From: Paracoccus sigandri
GTDB lineage: Bacteria; Pseudomonadota; Alphaproteobacteria; Rhodobacterales; Rhodobacteraceae
Length of the DNA stretch: 64,000 bases
Direction of reading: 5' to 3'
NCBI RefSeq assembly: GCF_003709565.1
Contig: NZ_QNRC01000018.1
Location: 17,825 to 81,824, forward strand
Position 1 is the first letter of the stretch; the number at the start of each line of letters is the position of its first letter. Positions 28,219-39,009 of the stretch are shown one piece after another. The position numbers and the translations under genes are program-made. The notes under the pieces are model-generated. The model was not told the origin of the DNA. It ran no database searches and saw only the letters and a list, made by a program, of their open reading frames with translations.

Positions 28219-28248
28219 ATGCGCCCCCAGACCGGCCCAAGACCATGA
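28219..28248 (+). CDS. Nine-codon leader ORF coupled to the sensor kinase
   Basis: An ATG with a strong GAGAGGAG ribosome site opens a nine-codon frame (MRPQTGPRP) whose TGA overlaps the kinase ATG as ATGA. The kinase start itself has no recognisable ribosome site, so the leader probably delivers ribosomes to it. Four of the nine residues are Arg or Pro repeats, but no attenuator structure is evident. Confidence 0.5.
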   Translation: MRPQTGPRP

Positions 28249-30119
28249 TTTCCGACCAGCTTCGGACGGAACTGACGCGCTCGGGGCTGAACCTGATCGG
28301 CCAGGCGCTGTCGATCTTCGATGCCGGATTGCGGCTGGCCGTGGCCAATCGCCAGTACCAGGCGATGTTCGAGCTGCCCGAGGAACTGACCCGCCCCGGC
28401 GCCAGCTTCGAGGACACGATCCGCTTCCTGGTCCGGCGCGGCGAATACGGGCCGCAGGACGACCCCGAGGCCGCCGTGGCCCTGCGCGTGGCCCAGGCCC
28501 GCACCTTCCAGCCGCATTACTTCGAACGCGAGCGCGCCAATGGCCGCTGGATCGCGGTCGAGGGCGCGCCGCTGTCGCAGGGCGGCTGGATCGCGGTCTA
28601 TACCGACATCACCCCGATCAAGCGGCAAGAGGCGCTGCTGCGCGCCCATTCGGCCGAACTGTCCGAGCAGGTGCTGGAAAACGCCGAGCGCCTGGCCGCC
28701 GCCAACCGCGAACTGGCCGCGACCAACGCCGCCCTGCAGGAAACCCAGCGCGTCCTGACCCGCAACGAGGCCCGCACCCGGCAGGTGACGGAAATGGTGC
28801 CCGCCCATATCGCCCATATGGACGCGGAATACCGCTATACCTTCTCGAACCGGCAGCTGCCGCTGGTCTTTCCCGGCGCCTCGGACCAGATCGTCGGGCG
28901 CCGCATCGAGGAGGCCCTGGGATCCGAGACCTTCACCCGCCTGCGCCCGCATCTGGACCGCGCGCTGTCGGGCGAGCCGCAGGTCTTCGAGATCACCCAC
29001 CCGACCTCGGGCCGCCGCATCCGCATCGCGCTGACCCCGGACCGCGACGGGCATGGCGTCTATATCCTGTCCACCGATGTCAGCGCCGAGGTGCAGGCCC
29101 GCGAGGCGCTGGCCCATGCCTCGCGCCGGTCGCTGGCCGCGCAGCTGACCTCGGGTCTGGCGCATGATTTCGGCAACCTGCTGACCATCATCCTGGCGCT
29201 TCAGGGCCGGCTGCAGGCGATGGATCTGCCCGAGGCCGCGCAGGTCGATGTCGAGGCGACGCTGAGCGCCGCCCGCCGCGGCGTGGCGCTGCTGGACCGG
29301 CTGGCGCGGATCAGCGCCCCGCGGGAACCCTCGTTCCAGCCCACCGACCTGCCGGCCCTGCTGCGCGACCTGGGCTCGATGGCGCGCCCCTCGCTGACCG
29401 AGGGGACGGTGCTGGACATCCGCATGGACCTGCCGCCCGGCCCGCTGCTTCTGGATCCCGGCGCGCTGCAGGATTCGCTGCTGAACCTGATCCTGAACGC
29501 CGATGCCGCCATGGCCGGCCCCGGCCGGATCACCCTCAGCGCCCGCACCAGCGGCGACTGGATCGAGATCTCGGTCGAGGATACAGGCCCCGGCTTCTCG
29601 GACGAGGCGCTGCGCCGCGCGACCGAGCCCTTCTATTCGACCAAGAAGGGACAGGGCTCGGGCCTCGGGCTGTCGATGGTCTATGACCAGACCAAGCTGG
29701 CCGACGGCACCCTGCGGCTGGGCAATACCGCGCATGGCGCCCGCGTCAGCCTGCGCCTGCCGCTGCGCCCGGTCGCCCCGCAGATGGTGCTGCTGGTCGA
29801 GGACGACGACACCATCCGGGCCGAGGTCCGCTCGATGCTGACCGGGCTGGGCCATTCGGTGATCGAGGCCGCCAGCCTGTCCGAGGCCCGCGCCCTGACC
29901 GACCTGCCCGGCCTCAGCCTGGTGCTTTCGGACATCCAGCTCGGCGACGGGCTGGGCCGGGACCTGGTCGGCGGCCCGCTGCCGGCGCTGCTGATGACCT
30001 CGCTGCAGCCGGGCGACCCGCTGCGCGCGGATCCCGGCTGCCCGGTGCTGACCAAGCCCTTCACCGCCACCCGCCTCGCCGCCGCCCTGGCCGAGGCGGC
30101 ACCCAAGGATCCCGCATGA
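28245..30119 (+). CDS. Hybrid sensor histidine kinase with PAS domains and receiver
   Basis: A 624-residue soluble kinase without membrane helices. Two PAS-like regions (about 15-125 and 180-285) are joined by a coiled coil (about 126-180). A HisKA domain with LTSGLAHDFGNLL (phospho-His about 307) is followed by a HATPase with NLILNADAAM, EDTGPGF and GQGSGLGLSMVYD, and a C-terminal receiver with DDD acidic pocket and phospho-Asp in VLSDIQL. It likely senses a cytosolic small molecule and phosphorylates the response regulator overlapping its 3' end. It is divergent from the ligase-transporter operon, which it may control. Confidence 0.92.
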   Translation: MISDQLRTELTRSGLNLIGQALSIFDAGLRLAVANRQYQAMFELPEELTRPGASFEDTIRFLVRRGEYGPQDDPEAAVALRVAQARTFQPHYFERERANGRWIAVEGAPLSQGGWIAVYTDITPIKRQEALLRAHSAELSEQVLENAERLAAANRELAATNAALQETQRVLTRNEARTRQVTEMVPAHIAHMDAEYRYTFSNRQLPLVFPGASDQIVGRRIEEALGSETFTRLRPHLDRALSGEPQVFEITHPTSGRRIRIALTPDRDGHGVYILSTDVSAEVQAREALAHASRRSLAAQLTSGLAHDFGNLLTIILALQGRLQAMDLPEAAQVDVEATLSAARRGVALLDRLARISAPREPSFQPTDLPALLRDLGSMARPSLTEGTVLDIRMDLPPGPLLLDPGALQDSLLNLILNADAAMAGPGRITLSARTSGDWIEISVEDTGPGFSDEALRRATEPFYSTKKGQGSGLGLSMVYDQTKLADGTLRLGNTAHGARVSLRLPLRPVAPQMVLLVEDDDTIRAEVRSMLTGLGHSVIEAASLSEARALTDLPGLSLVLSDIQLGDGLGRDLVGGPLPALLMTSLQPGDPLRADPGCPVLTKPFTATRLAAALAEAAPKDPA

Positions 30120-30817
30120 CCGACGCGCCCCTGATCGCGATTCTGGACGACGAGCCGGAAATCCGCCGCCTGCTCTCCTCGGCGCTGGAGGAGGCGGGCT
30201 TCCGCACCACCGCCTTCGCCCGCGCCACCGAATTCGAGGCCGCCCTGCGCCGCATCACCCCCGATGCCTGCCTGATCGACCTGGGCCTGCCCGACCGCGA
30301 CGGGCTGGCGCTGGTCCACCGGCTGGCCACCGAATCCGGCGCCGCGATCATCATCATCTCGGGGCGCGCGCAGGTGCAGGACCGGGTGACGGGGCTGGAG
30401 CTGGGCGCCGACGACTACATCATCAAGCCCTTCGAGCCCGCCGAGGTCATCGCCCGCATCCGCGCCCGCCTGCGCCGCCCGGCCCAGCCCGCCGGCCGCG
30501 CCAACCAGACCGTCCGCTTCGCCGGCTGGACCGCCGATTTCGACCGCTACATGCTGACCGCCCCGGACGGCGCCGAAACCCCGCTCAGCCATGCCGAGGC
30601 CGAGGTCTTGCGCATGTTCACCGACAATCCGCGCCGGCTGATCACCCGCGGCCAGATGCTGGAAACCCTGGGCGGCGCGGCGGGCGACAGCTTCGACCGG
30701 GCCATGGACGTCCGCATCTCGCGGCTGCGCACCAAGCTGGGCGAGGACCCGAAGAACCCGCGCCTGATCAAGACGATCTACGGCGCGGGCTATATCTTCC
30801 TGGCCGAGATCGCCTGA
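30116..30817 (+). CDS. OmpR-family response regulator
   Basis: A 233-residue regulator. The receiver domain has the acidic pair DDE at 11-13, phospho-Asp55 in CLIDLGLPDRDG and Lys104 in YIIKPF. A winged-helix DNA-binding domain follows, with MDVRISRLRTKLGEDPKNPRLIKTIYGAGYIF. Its start overlaps the kinase stop (ATGA), so it is the cognate partner. The target is probably the divergent ligase-ABC operon; that is inferred from position only. Confidence 0.93.
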   Translation: MTDAPLIAILDDEPEIRRLLSSALEEAGFRTTAFARATEFEAALRRITPDACLIDLGLPDRDGLALVHRLATESGAAIIIISGRAQVQDRVTGLELGADDYIIKPFEPAEVIARIRARLRRPAQPAGRANQTVRFAGWTADFDRYMLTAPDGAETPLSHAEAEVLRMFTDNPRRLITRGQMLETLGGAAGDSFDRAMDVRISRLRTKLGEDPKNPRLIKTIYGAGYIFLAEIA

Positions 30818-30841
30818 CCGCCCCCGCTTTCATCGTGGCCG

Positions 30842-30903
30842 CTTTCATCTTGGCCCAAATATCCCGGGGGGGTCGCCGGAACGGCGACGGGGGCAGAGCC
30901 CCC
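30842..30903 (-). repeat. Dispersed repeat, copy c (longest, with two hairpins)
   Basis: On the minus strand, 14 nt after the aldehyde dehydrogenase stop, come two adjacent hairpins. The first is GGGGG-CTCTG-CCCCC (30889-30903) and the second GTCGCCG-TTC-CGGCGAC (30872-30888). A tail follows containing GATATTTGGGCCAAGATG. This looks like the complete form of the element; the other copies show mainly the tail. Confidence 0.7.
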
Positions 30904-30917
30904 AGCGCCCTCCGACG

Positions 30918-32369
30918 TCAGGCGTCGCGGTCCCAGCCCGAGATGAACTTGGAATCCATGAATTCCTCGATCCCCCAGACGCCGCCCTCGCGCGCCCGCC
31001 CCGACGCACCGACGCCGCCGAAGGCCGATCCCGCGCCGCGCGGCTCGCCGTTCATCTCGACCATGCCCGCCCGCAGCCGCCGCGCCAGCCGGTTGCGCCG
31101 CGCGCCGTCCTGCGACTGGACATAGTTGGTCAGCCCGTAGATCGTGTCATTGGCGATCTCGACCGCCTCGTCCTCGCTGTCGAAGGGGATGATCGACAGG
31201 ACCGGGCCGAAGATCTCCTGCCGGGCGATGGTCATGTCGTTCGTCACGTCGGCAAAGACCGTCGGGCGCACGAAATAGCCGCGGTTGACGCCCTCGGGCA
31301 GGCCGGGGCCGCCCGCGACCAGCCGCGCGCCCTCATCGATGCCCGCCTGGATCAGGTCCTGGATCTTGTCCCATTGCTGCTTGCTGACCACCGGCCCGAT
31401 ATGCCGGCCCGGCTGGTGGGCGGTGGCCACCGCGGTCTCCTGGGCCACCGTCGCCGCCGTCTCGACCGCCCGATCATAGACCGAGCGCTCGACAAGCATC
31501 CGTGTCGGCGCGTTGCAGGACTGGCCGCTGTTGTTGAAGCAATGCCGCGCGCCGCGCCGGACAGCCTCGTCGTCGGCATCGGCAAAGACCAGGTTCGCCC
31601 CCTTGCCGCCCAGTTCCAGCACCACCTTCTTCTGCGTATCGGCGGCCGCCTTGGTGATGGCGATGCCCGCGCGGGTCGAGCCGGTGAAGCTGATCATCTC
31701 GACGTCGGGATGAACCGAAAGCTGCGTGCCCACGCCCGGCCCGTCGCCATTGACCATGTTGTAGACGCCCTTCGGCAGCCCGGCCTCGTCCAGGATCTCG
31801 GTCCAGACGATCGAGGACAGCGGCGCGATCTCGGACGGCTTCAGCACCACCGTGTTCCCCGCCAGAAGCGCCGGGATCACCTTCAGCGTCACCTGGTTCA
31901 TCGGCCAGTTCCAGGGGGTGATCAGGCCGACCACGCCGACCGGCTCCCACGCGACCATGGTGGTCGGCGCATGATCGCCAAGCGGGCGGATGAATTCGAA
32001 ATCCCGGAAGGCGGTGATGAAGTTCTGGATGTGATAGATGCCCGCGCCGGTCTGGTCCCCCAGCGCCATGTCCTGCGGCGCGCCCATCTCGGAGGTGATC
32101 GCGGCGGCCATGTCGGGCGCGCGGCGCTTGTAGATTTCCAGGATCTTCTCGACATAAGCCAGCCGTTCGGAGGCCGGGACCGCCGACCAGGCCGGGAAGG
32201 CCGCCTTCGCCGCCACCACCGCGCGATCCGTATCGGCCTGGTCGCCCAGGCTGATGACCGCCACCGGCTCCTCGGTCGAGGGGTCGATGACCTCCAGGTC
32301 CTTCGGCCGGGCCGGGTCCACCCAGGCACCGTCGATATAGAATTTGCGCTTGTCCATGATCTCGGTCAT
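30918..32369 (-). CDS. NAD(P)-dependent aldehyde dehydrogenase
   Basis: A 484-residue ALDH-superfamily enzyme oxidising an aldehyde to the acid. It has TPWNWPMNQVTLKVIPAL and the cofactor loop SFTGSTRAG, the general-base region LELGGKGAN, the catalytic Cys in FNNSGQSCNAPTRM, and EIFGPVLSI near the C-terminus. The start at MTEIMDKRKF has AGGAGAACCC upstream; the longer frame overlaps the divergent peroxiredoxin promoter. The substrate is not evident. Confidence 0.93.
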   Translation of the reverse strand: MTEIMDKRKFYIDGAWVDPARPKDLEVIDPSTEEPVAVISLGDQADTDRAVVAAKAAFPAWSAVPASERLAYVEKILEIYKRRAPDMAAAITSEMGAPQDMALGDQTGAGIYHIQNFITAFRDFEFIRPLGDHAPTTMVAWEPVGVVGLITPWNWPMNQVTLKVIPALLAGNTVVLKPSEIAPLSSIVWTEILDEAGLPKGVYNMVNGDGPGVGTQLSVHPDVEMISFTGSTRAGIAITKAAADTQKKVVLELGGKGANLVFADADDEAVRRGARHCFNNSGQSCNAPTRMLVERSVYDRAVETAATVAQETAVATAHQPGRHIGPVVSKQQWDKIQDLIQAGIDEGARLVAGGPGLPEGVNRGYFVRPTVFADVTNDMTIARQEIFGPVLSIIPFDSEDEAVEIANDTIYGLTNYVQSQDGARRNRLARRLRAGMVEMNGEPRGAGSAFGGVGASGRAREGGVWGIEEFMDSKFISGWDRDA

Positions 32370-32529
32370 CGGGTTCTCCTGTCTTGCGGTCGTGGCGGAG
32401 GGTGGCACCCCGTCCCGCCGGCTGCAAGGCCCCCGCCCCAACGTCCCGCCGCGGCGGTGCGAGTCACTGGCATTTCCCCGCGGCGCGCCTATGTTGTGGC
32501 CGAGGCAACCAACCGAAAGGACGCGCCCC

Positions 32530-33186
32530 ATGTCCCTGCGTATCAACGACACCGCCCCCGATTTCACCGCGAATTCGACCGAGGGCGAGATCCGATTCCA
32601 TGAATGGCTGGGCGACAGCTATGCCATCATCTTCAGCCATCCGCGGGACTTCACGCCGGTCTGCACGACCGAATTCGGCGCCGTCGCGCAGCTGATCCCG
32701 GAATTCGAGAAGCGCAACACCAAGGTCATCGGCGTCTCGGTCGATTCGGTCGACGACCACCAGAAATGGAAGCGCGACATCGAATCCGTCGCCGGCACGC
32801 CCGCGAATTTCGCGGTCATCGACGACAGCGACCTGACCGTGGCCAAGGCCTTCAACATGCTGCCCGCCGACTATTACCTGCCGACCGAGGGCCGCACGCC
32901 GCAGCATTCGGCCACCGTGCGGACCGTCTTCATCATCGGCCCGGACAAGAAGATCCGCCTGACCATGACCTATCCGATGTCGGTCGGCCGCAACTTCGCC
33001 GAGATCCTGCGCGCGCTGGACGCGGTGCAGAAGACCGACGGCGTGCCCCTGGCCACGCCCGCGAACTGGGTGCCCGGCCAGGACGTGATCGTGGCCCTGG
33101 CGCTGGACGACAAGGCGGCCGAGGAGAAATACGGCGCGCTGGACATCAAGCTGCCCTATCTGCGCTATGCCAAGGACCCGGCCTAG
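32530..33186 (+). CDS. 1-Cys peroxiredoxin (Prx6 type)
   Basis: A 218-residue thiol peroxidase. The peroxidatic Cys45 is in HPRDFTPVCTTE. There is no other cysteine, so it is a 1-Cys enzyme needing an external thiol. The long C-terminal arm (NWVPGQDVIVALALDDKAAEEKYG) is the Prx6-class extension. The start follows GAAAGGA. It is divergent from the aldehyde dehydrogenase and shares a 160-nt promoter region. Confidence 0.95.
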   Translation: MSLRINDTAPDFTANSTEGEIRFHEWLGDSYAIIFSHPRDFTPVCTTEFGAVAQLIPEFEKRNTKVIGVSVDSVDDHQKWKRDIESVAGTPANFAVIDDSDLTVAKAFNMLPADYYLPTEGRTPQHSATVRTVFIIGPDKKIRLTMTYPMSVGRNFAEILRALDAVQKTDGVPLATPANWVPGQDVIVALALDDKAAEEKYGALDIKLPYLRYAKDPA

Positions 33187-33231
33187 GCCCGGCGCGAACC
33201 ACATGGAACGGCGGGCCATCCCGCCGTTCCG

Positions 33232-34173
33232 CTAGCGCGCCGCAGCGGCGGCCTTTTCCAGGTATTCCCGCGCCACGACCTCGTTCATGTAGCGCACCAC
33301 CTTGCGCCGAACGCAGTATTTCCGCTGCATCGTCAGCTGGCCCAGGACCTGCTTGCGTTCCCGGTTGAACAGCGAAAGCCGGCGGCGAATGCTGATCGGA
33401 CGCCGCGGGGGCAGGAGGTCGGCGATCCGGTCCGCGTGAAACTGCCAGATCTGCGCCAGGTTGGTCTGCCAGTTCCACGGCTTGTTGTTGACGACATAAT
33501 GCAGCACGGCCGGGTGATGCGGAAAATCCTCGGGCCGCTTGTAGCTGGCAGGATCGGAATACACGTTGAAACGCAGGGGCAGCAAGGTCATGCGGTCCCG
33601 GGCGACGATGTTGATCGCCGACTGGTCCTCGCTCAGCAGCGGTTTCTGCGGGTCCGAAAGGCAGGCGACGCACAGATCGGCCACCTTCTCGGCGCGCCAG
33701 ACCGGCAGGTTCATGACCAGCAGCCCCGCATTCACATAGCTGCCGATGACATGCCCGGTCGCGTTCACCTCGATCGGGTCGGGGCTGGGGCAAGGCACCG
33801 CCGCGACGATATTCCGCCCCAGTTCGACCTCATTAAGCGGGCTCAGGTCGTCCATCACCACCATGTCGCAATCCATGTAGATCACGCGATCCTCGGCCGG
33901 AAACAGTTGCGGGATCAGCAGGCGAAGATAGGTGCTGCATGTCAGGTGACGGCGCTTGACCATCAGACCGGAAAAGGCCGTTTCGCCCACCTCGACCCGT
34001 TGGATATCGACCTGCAGCCGTTCGGCAAGCCGGTCGATGCGCGCGCGGTTTTCGGGCGAGATGCCCATATCGAGCACCGCAAAGCGCGCATCCGGGTTGT
34101 GAAATGCCGCCGAGGCGACAAGCACCAGCACGCCGGGGACGTAATTGTCGTCAGAGCCTGTGATGATAAGCAT
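33232..34173 (-). CDS. Glycosyltransferase family 8
   Basis: A 313-residue retaining glycosyltransferase that would transfer a hexose from a nucleotide sugar. It has the N-terminal MLIITGSDDNYVPGVLVLVAS, the metal-binding DxD as MDCDMVVMDDL (Asp101-Cys-Asp103), NAGLLVMNLPVWR and LHYVVNNKPW. ATG 34173 is used; an in-frame TTG lies three codons upstream. It sits 33 nt behind another glycosyltransferase. Acceptor and product (probably lipopolysaccharide core or capsule) are unknown. Confidence 0.88.
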   Translation of the reverse strand: MLIITGSDDNYVPGVLVLVASAAFHNPDARFAVLDMGISPENRARIDRLAERLQVDIQRVEVGETAFSGLMVKRRHLTCSTYLRLLIPQLFPAEDRVIYMDCDMVVMDDLSPLNEVELGRNIVAAVPCPSPDPIEVNATGHVIGSYVNAGLLVMNLPVWRAEKVADLCVACLSDPQKPLLSEDQSAINIVARDRMTLLPLRFNVYSDPASYKRPEDFPHHPAVLHYVVNNKPWNWQTNLAQIWQFHADRIADLLPPRRPISIRRRLSLFNRERKQVLGQLTMQRKYCVRRKVVRYMNEVVAREYLEKAAAAAR

Positions 34174-34206
34174 GGAAAGCAATCGTCCTGACCAACCGTG
34201 TAAACG

Positions 34207-34989
34207 TCACTCTCCGGCCCATGCCCGGCGGAGCCAGTCGACGTTTCCGACGCGGCGGTACCACTTGCCTCCTTTTCCGGCAAGGACCTCCGCCATCTTC
34301 GGGGCGCCTGCGAAAAGCACAATCCTGGCATCGGCAGGACAGCGCGGCTCGCTCAGATAGCTGCGCAACCCCCGGCCGACGCAATCGTTCTTGAAACTGA
34401 CGCACCAGCCGCGCGGCCAGTAGCCAAGCTTGCCCTGCCGGTCAAGCAGATCGCTGACCATCTGCTGTTCATGTTCATAGCTGGCGGCGGCGGCGATCGG
34501 GTCGGCCAGATAGGTTTCCAGGATCTCGGCATGGTTCCCGATCCGGAAGCGGAACACCGAGGTATTGCCGACCATGTGCAGGAACCTGTCGCGCGCCGGA
34601 CGCAGGCGACGCAGCGGCTTGGGGCGGAACAGGTCATCGTCGCGGATGATCAGCACCTCTCCGGGCAGGCTGAAGAAAGGATCCAGCCCGCCCACGATCA
34701 CCAGATCGAGGTCCAGAAACAGCGCCGTGCCCTGCAGCCCGCCCAGGTCGCGCCTGAACAGGGACAGCTTGCGCCAGCGGGTATCCGCGCTGCCCTGGGG
34801 CAGGCCAAGATCCGGCAGCGGCATCGACGTGATCTGCGGGTCGAGGTCCCGCGCATCATCCGTGAAGCAGACGAAGCGAAACGGCCGCGCCAGGTTGCGG
34901 CGCACGCCATGGAAAAGGTTGTTCACATCCTGCGCCGTGTAGAGCGTTCCCCATTTCATGCAGAGGATGTTGACGGGGATGTCTGCCAT
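34207..34989 (-). CDS. Putative glycosyltransferase
   Basis: A 260-residue GT-A-fold protein. It starts MADIPVNILCMKWGTLYTAQDV, has FRFVCFTDDARDLDPQI and a DxD motif in FLDLDLVIVGGL (Asp93-Leu-Asp95), then NTSVFRFRIGNHAEI. This pattern is seen in uncharacterised glycosyltransferases encoded near sugar-transferring genes. The start is the ATG at 34989. It is the first of two minus-strand glycosyltransferase genes and probably acts on the same surface glycan. Confidence 0.78.
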   Translation of the reverse strand: MADIPVNILCMKWGTLYTAQDVNNLFHGVRRNLARPFRFVCFTDDARDLDPQITSMPLPDLGLPQGSADTRWRKLSLFRRDLGGLQGTALFLDLDLVIVGGLDPFFSLPGEVLIIRDDDLFRPKPLRRLRPARDRFLHMVGNTSVFRFRIGNHAEILETYLADPIAAAASYEHEQQMVSDLLDRQGKLGYWPRGWCVSFKNDCVGRGLRSYLSEPRCPADARIVLFAGAPKMAEVLAGKGGKWYRRVGNVDWLRRAWAGE

Positions 34990-35070
34990 GCGTGCCCATC
35001 CTGCAGAATTCGCATCATCGCCACTGTGCCCCACCCGGAACATCGCCACAAGCGCGAGGGGATCACAGGA

Positions 35071-35097
35071 AAAAGCCCCGCACAAGGCGGGGCTTTT
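35071..35097 (-). terminator. Terminator after pnp
   Basis: An 11-bp stem, AAAAGCCCCGC against GCGGGGCTTTT, encloses the loop ACAAG and lies 19 nt past the pnp stop. The A/T ends allow it to work in both directions; here it closes the minus-strand pnp transcript. Confidence 0.92.
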
Positions 35098-35115
35098 CCA
35101 CGAATCAACCGCCGA

Positions 35116-37257
<2,142 letters not shown>

Positions 37258-37486
37258 CTGATTTCCTCTGGCGACGCGCCGGCCCTTCCGGTCGCGTCCC
37301 GTGTCCTATGGCGGCCCCATTGCCGCCGCCCCGATCCTTTCGCATGTGCCCCGGGGCCGGGCCTCACGTCACAGATTGGGGGGCCATACAGCAAAACAAG
37401 GGATTTGGGAAGCCAAAGCGGAAGCGCCGCCCCCTTGCGAATCGCGCCCCGCGCCACCGGCCCCCACGCCCCCCAGACTCAATGCA

Positions 37487-37516
37487 AAACGCCCGCGGCG
37501 GTGGCCACGGGCGTTT
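37487..37516 (-). terminator. Terminator or attenuator between rpsO and pnp
   Basis: The stem AAACGCCCG pairs with CGGGCGTTT about 20 nt after the rpsO stop, and the minus strand continues with a short T-run. It could terminate rpsO fully or only partly, with read-through feeding pnp. Confidence 0.8.
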
Positions 37517-37536
37517 GGACAGTCAACCGGATCGGG

Positions 37537-37806
37537 TCAGCGGCGCAGGCCCAGCTTGCCGATCAGCGCGGTATAGCGCGACTCGTCCTTGCGCTTCAGG
37601 TAGTCCAGCAGCTTGCGGCGCTGCGCGACCATCATCAGCAGACCACGGCGCGAATGGTTGTCTTTCTTGTGGGTCTTGAAATGCTCGGTCAGCGTGGCGA
37701 TGCGCGACGACAGAATCGCCACCTGCACCTCGGGCGAGCCGGTATCGCCGGCCGTGGTGCCGTATTCCTTGATGACGCGGGCCTTTTCCTCGACAGTGAT
37801 CGACAT
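37537..37806 (-). CDS. rpsO: 30S ribosomal protein S15
   Basis: An 89-residue primary 16S-rRNA-binding protein ([64 protein letters not shown]). The start has an AAAGGAGA site. Upstream there is no truB, unlike many bacteria; the next gene upstream on this strand is the RTX protein. It is expected to be autoregulated through its leader, although no leader structure was resolved. Confidence 0.98.
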   Translation of the reverse strand: MSITVEEKARVIKEYGTTAGDTGSPEVQVAILSSRIATLTEHFKTHKKDNHSRRGLLMMVAQRRKLLDYLKRKDESRYTALIGKLGLRR

Positions 37807-38013
37807 CGGGGTCTCCTTTCGGATCAGAGGGTTATGGCGCAGGCCGGGATGTCGTCCAGCACTGGCCCATGGAGTGTCGCCGCAGGGGCGAGGCCCCGGC
37901 GGATGAGCGCCTATAGGGGATAACGCCGGCAAAGGCAACGAATTCGAGACAGGGCCGCGAAAATCCCCCCTCCTCGCAGCTGGTCCCGCAGCCGGTCCCG
38001 GCCAGCGCCCGGA

Positions 38014-38916
38014 TCAGTCCCGCAGCGGAACGATCGAGATGCTGTCCACCGTCAGGCCACCGTCCTGCAGCAGGCGGCCGACCGGCTCTCCGTTCACGCG
38101 AACCAGCAGGGTGCCGTCCAGGTCGCGATGCAGGTCCACCACGGCGCTCTCCAGGATGCCGGCGGGCAGGTGCAGCTCCATCCGATCCTCGCGCGCGTCG
38201 AAATCGGCGATGATCGGCGCCTCGGCGACGGCCGTGCGCAGCACGAAGGTATCGGCCCCCTCCAGCCCCTCGGCGAAATCGCCCGAGCCGGGGACCAGCG
38301 TGTCGTCCCCCTCGCCGCCATGCAGCCAGTTCATCTGCGGGCCGTCATGGCCGATCAGCAGGTCGTTGCCGCGCCCGCCGTCCAGATCGCTCATGCCGGG
38401 ACCGGCGATCAGCACGTCGTCGCCGTCATGGCCCGACAGCCAGTCGTTGCCGGGACCGCCATGAAGCGTGTCGTTGCCCTCGCCGCCCAGCAGCGTGTCA
38501 TTGCCCGGCCCGCCATGGATCAGGTCGTCGCCGCCCTGCCCGCACAGCGAATCATCGCCCGCGCCGCCCCAGATGACGTCATCGCCGCCCGGCCCATAGA
38601 TGCCGTCGCCCTGCACCCAGTCATCCCCCGCGCCCGCGAAGATCGTGTCGTTGCCCAGCCCGCCGCGAATGTCGTCATGGCCCGCGCCGCCCCGGATCAG
38701 GTCGTCGCCGTCGCCGCCATGCAGCAGGTCGTCACCGTCACTGCCCAGAAAGGTCTCTCCGCCCGTGTCGGGATCGGGCATCACCGGCGGAAGGGCATCG
38801 CCGTCCGTGGGCAGGTCGTCCCCTTCGTCATCGGTCTTTCCGGCGGGGGTCAGCCCGGTCATGTCGACGGCAAGGCCCGCCATCAGCAGCGTCATCAATC
38901 CCGCGAACAAAAACAT
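38014..38916 (-). CDS. Membrane-anchored RTX (calcium-binding repeat) protein
   Basis: A protein of about 300 residues. An N-terminal hydrophobic stretch (MFLFAGLMTLLMAGLAVDM) is followed by an acidic linker and roughly 14 glycine/aspartate nonapeptides of the GGxGxD type (about 60-210). These fold into a calcium-loaded parallel beta-roll. A C-terminal non-repeat domain follows. RTX proteins exported by type I systems normally lack an N-terminal membrane segment, so this one may be Sec-inserted and displayed on the periplasmic side. A longer frame from a TTG codon is less likely. No type I secretion gene is nearby. Confidence 0.82.
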   Translation of the reverse strand: MFLFAGLMTLLMAGLAVDMTGLTPAGKTDDEGDDLPTDGDALPPVMPDPDTGGETFLGSDGDDLLHGGDGDDLIRGGAGHDDIRGGLGNDTIFAGAGDDWVQGDGIYGPGGDDVIWGGAGDDSLCGQGGDDLIHGGPGNDTLLGGEGNDTLHGGPGNDWLSGHDGDDVLIAGPGMSDLDGGRGNDLLIGHDGPQMNWLHGGEGDDTLVPGSGDFAEGLEGADTFVLRTAVAEAPIIADFDAREDRMELHLPAGILESAVVDLHRDLDGTLLVRVNGEPVGRLLQDGGLTVDSISIVPLRD

Positions 38917-39009
38917 GACACAACATCCCGAAACACATGGGTGGCAATCCGGCCCGGACCGAACATAGCCCAACCCTTACCGTTAAGGAAATCTTTTCCT
39001 AAGAAAGGG

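Noticed and set aside
26070..29855. A 1261-codon minus-strand frame joining the acyl-CoA ligase to upstream sequence
   Set aside because: The upstream half lies antisense to the sensor kinase and is Gln/Arg/Gly-rich, typical of the shadow frame of a GC-rich gene; the ligase has its own start and ribosome site.
37399..37425. GGGATTTGGGAAGCCAAAGC in the rpsO-pnp gap as another repeat copy
   Set aside because: It is antisense to both genes and too diverged in the conserved GTATTTGG core.
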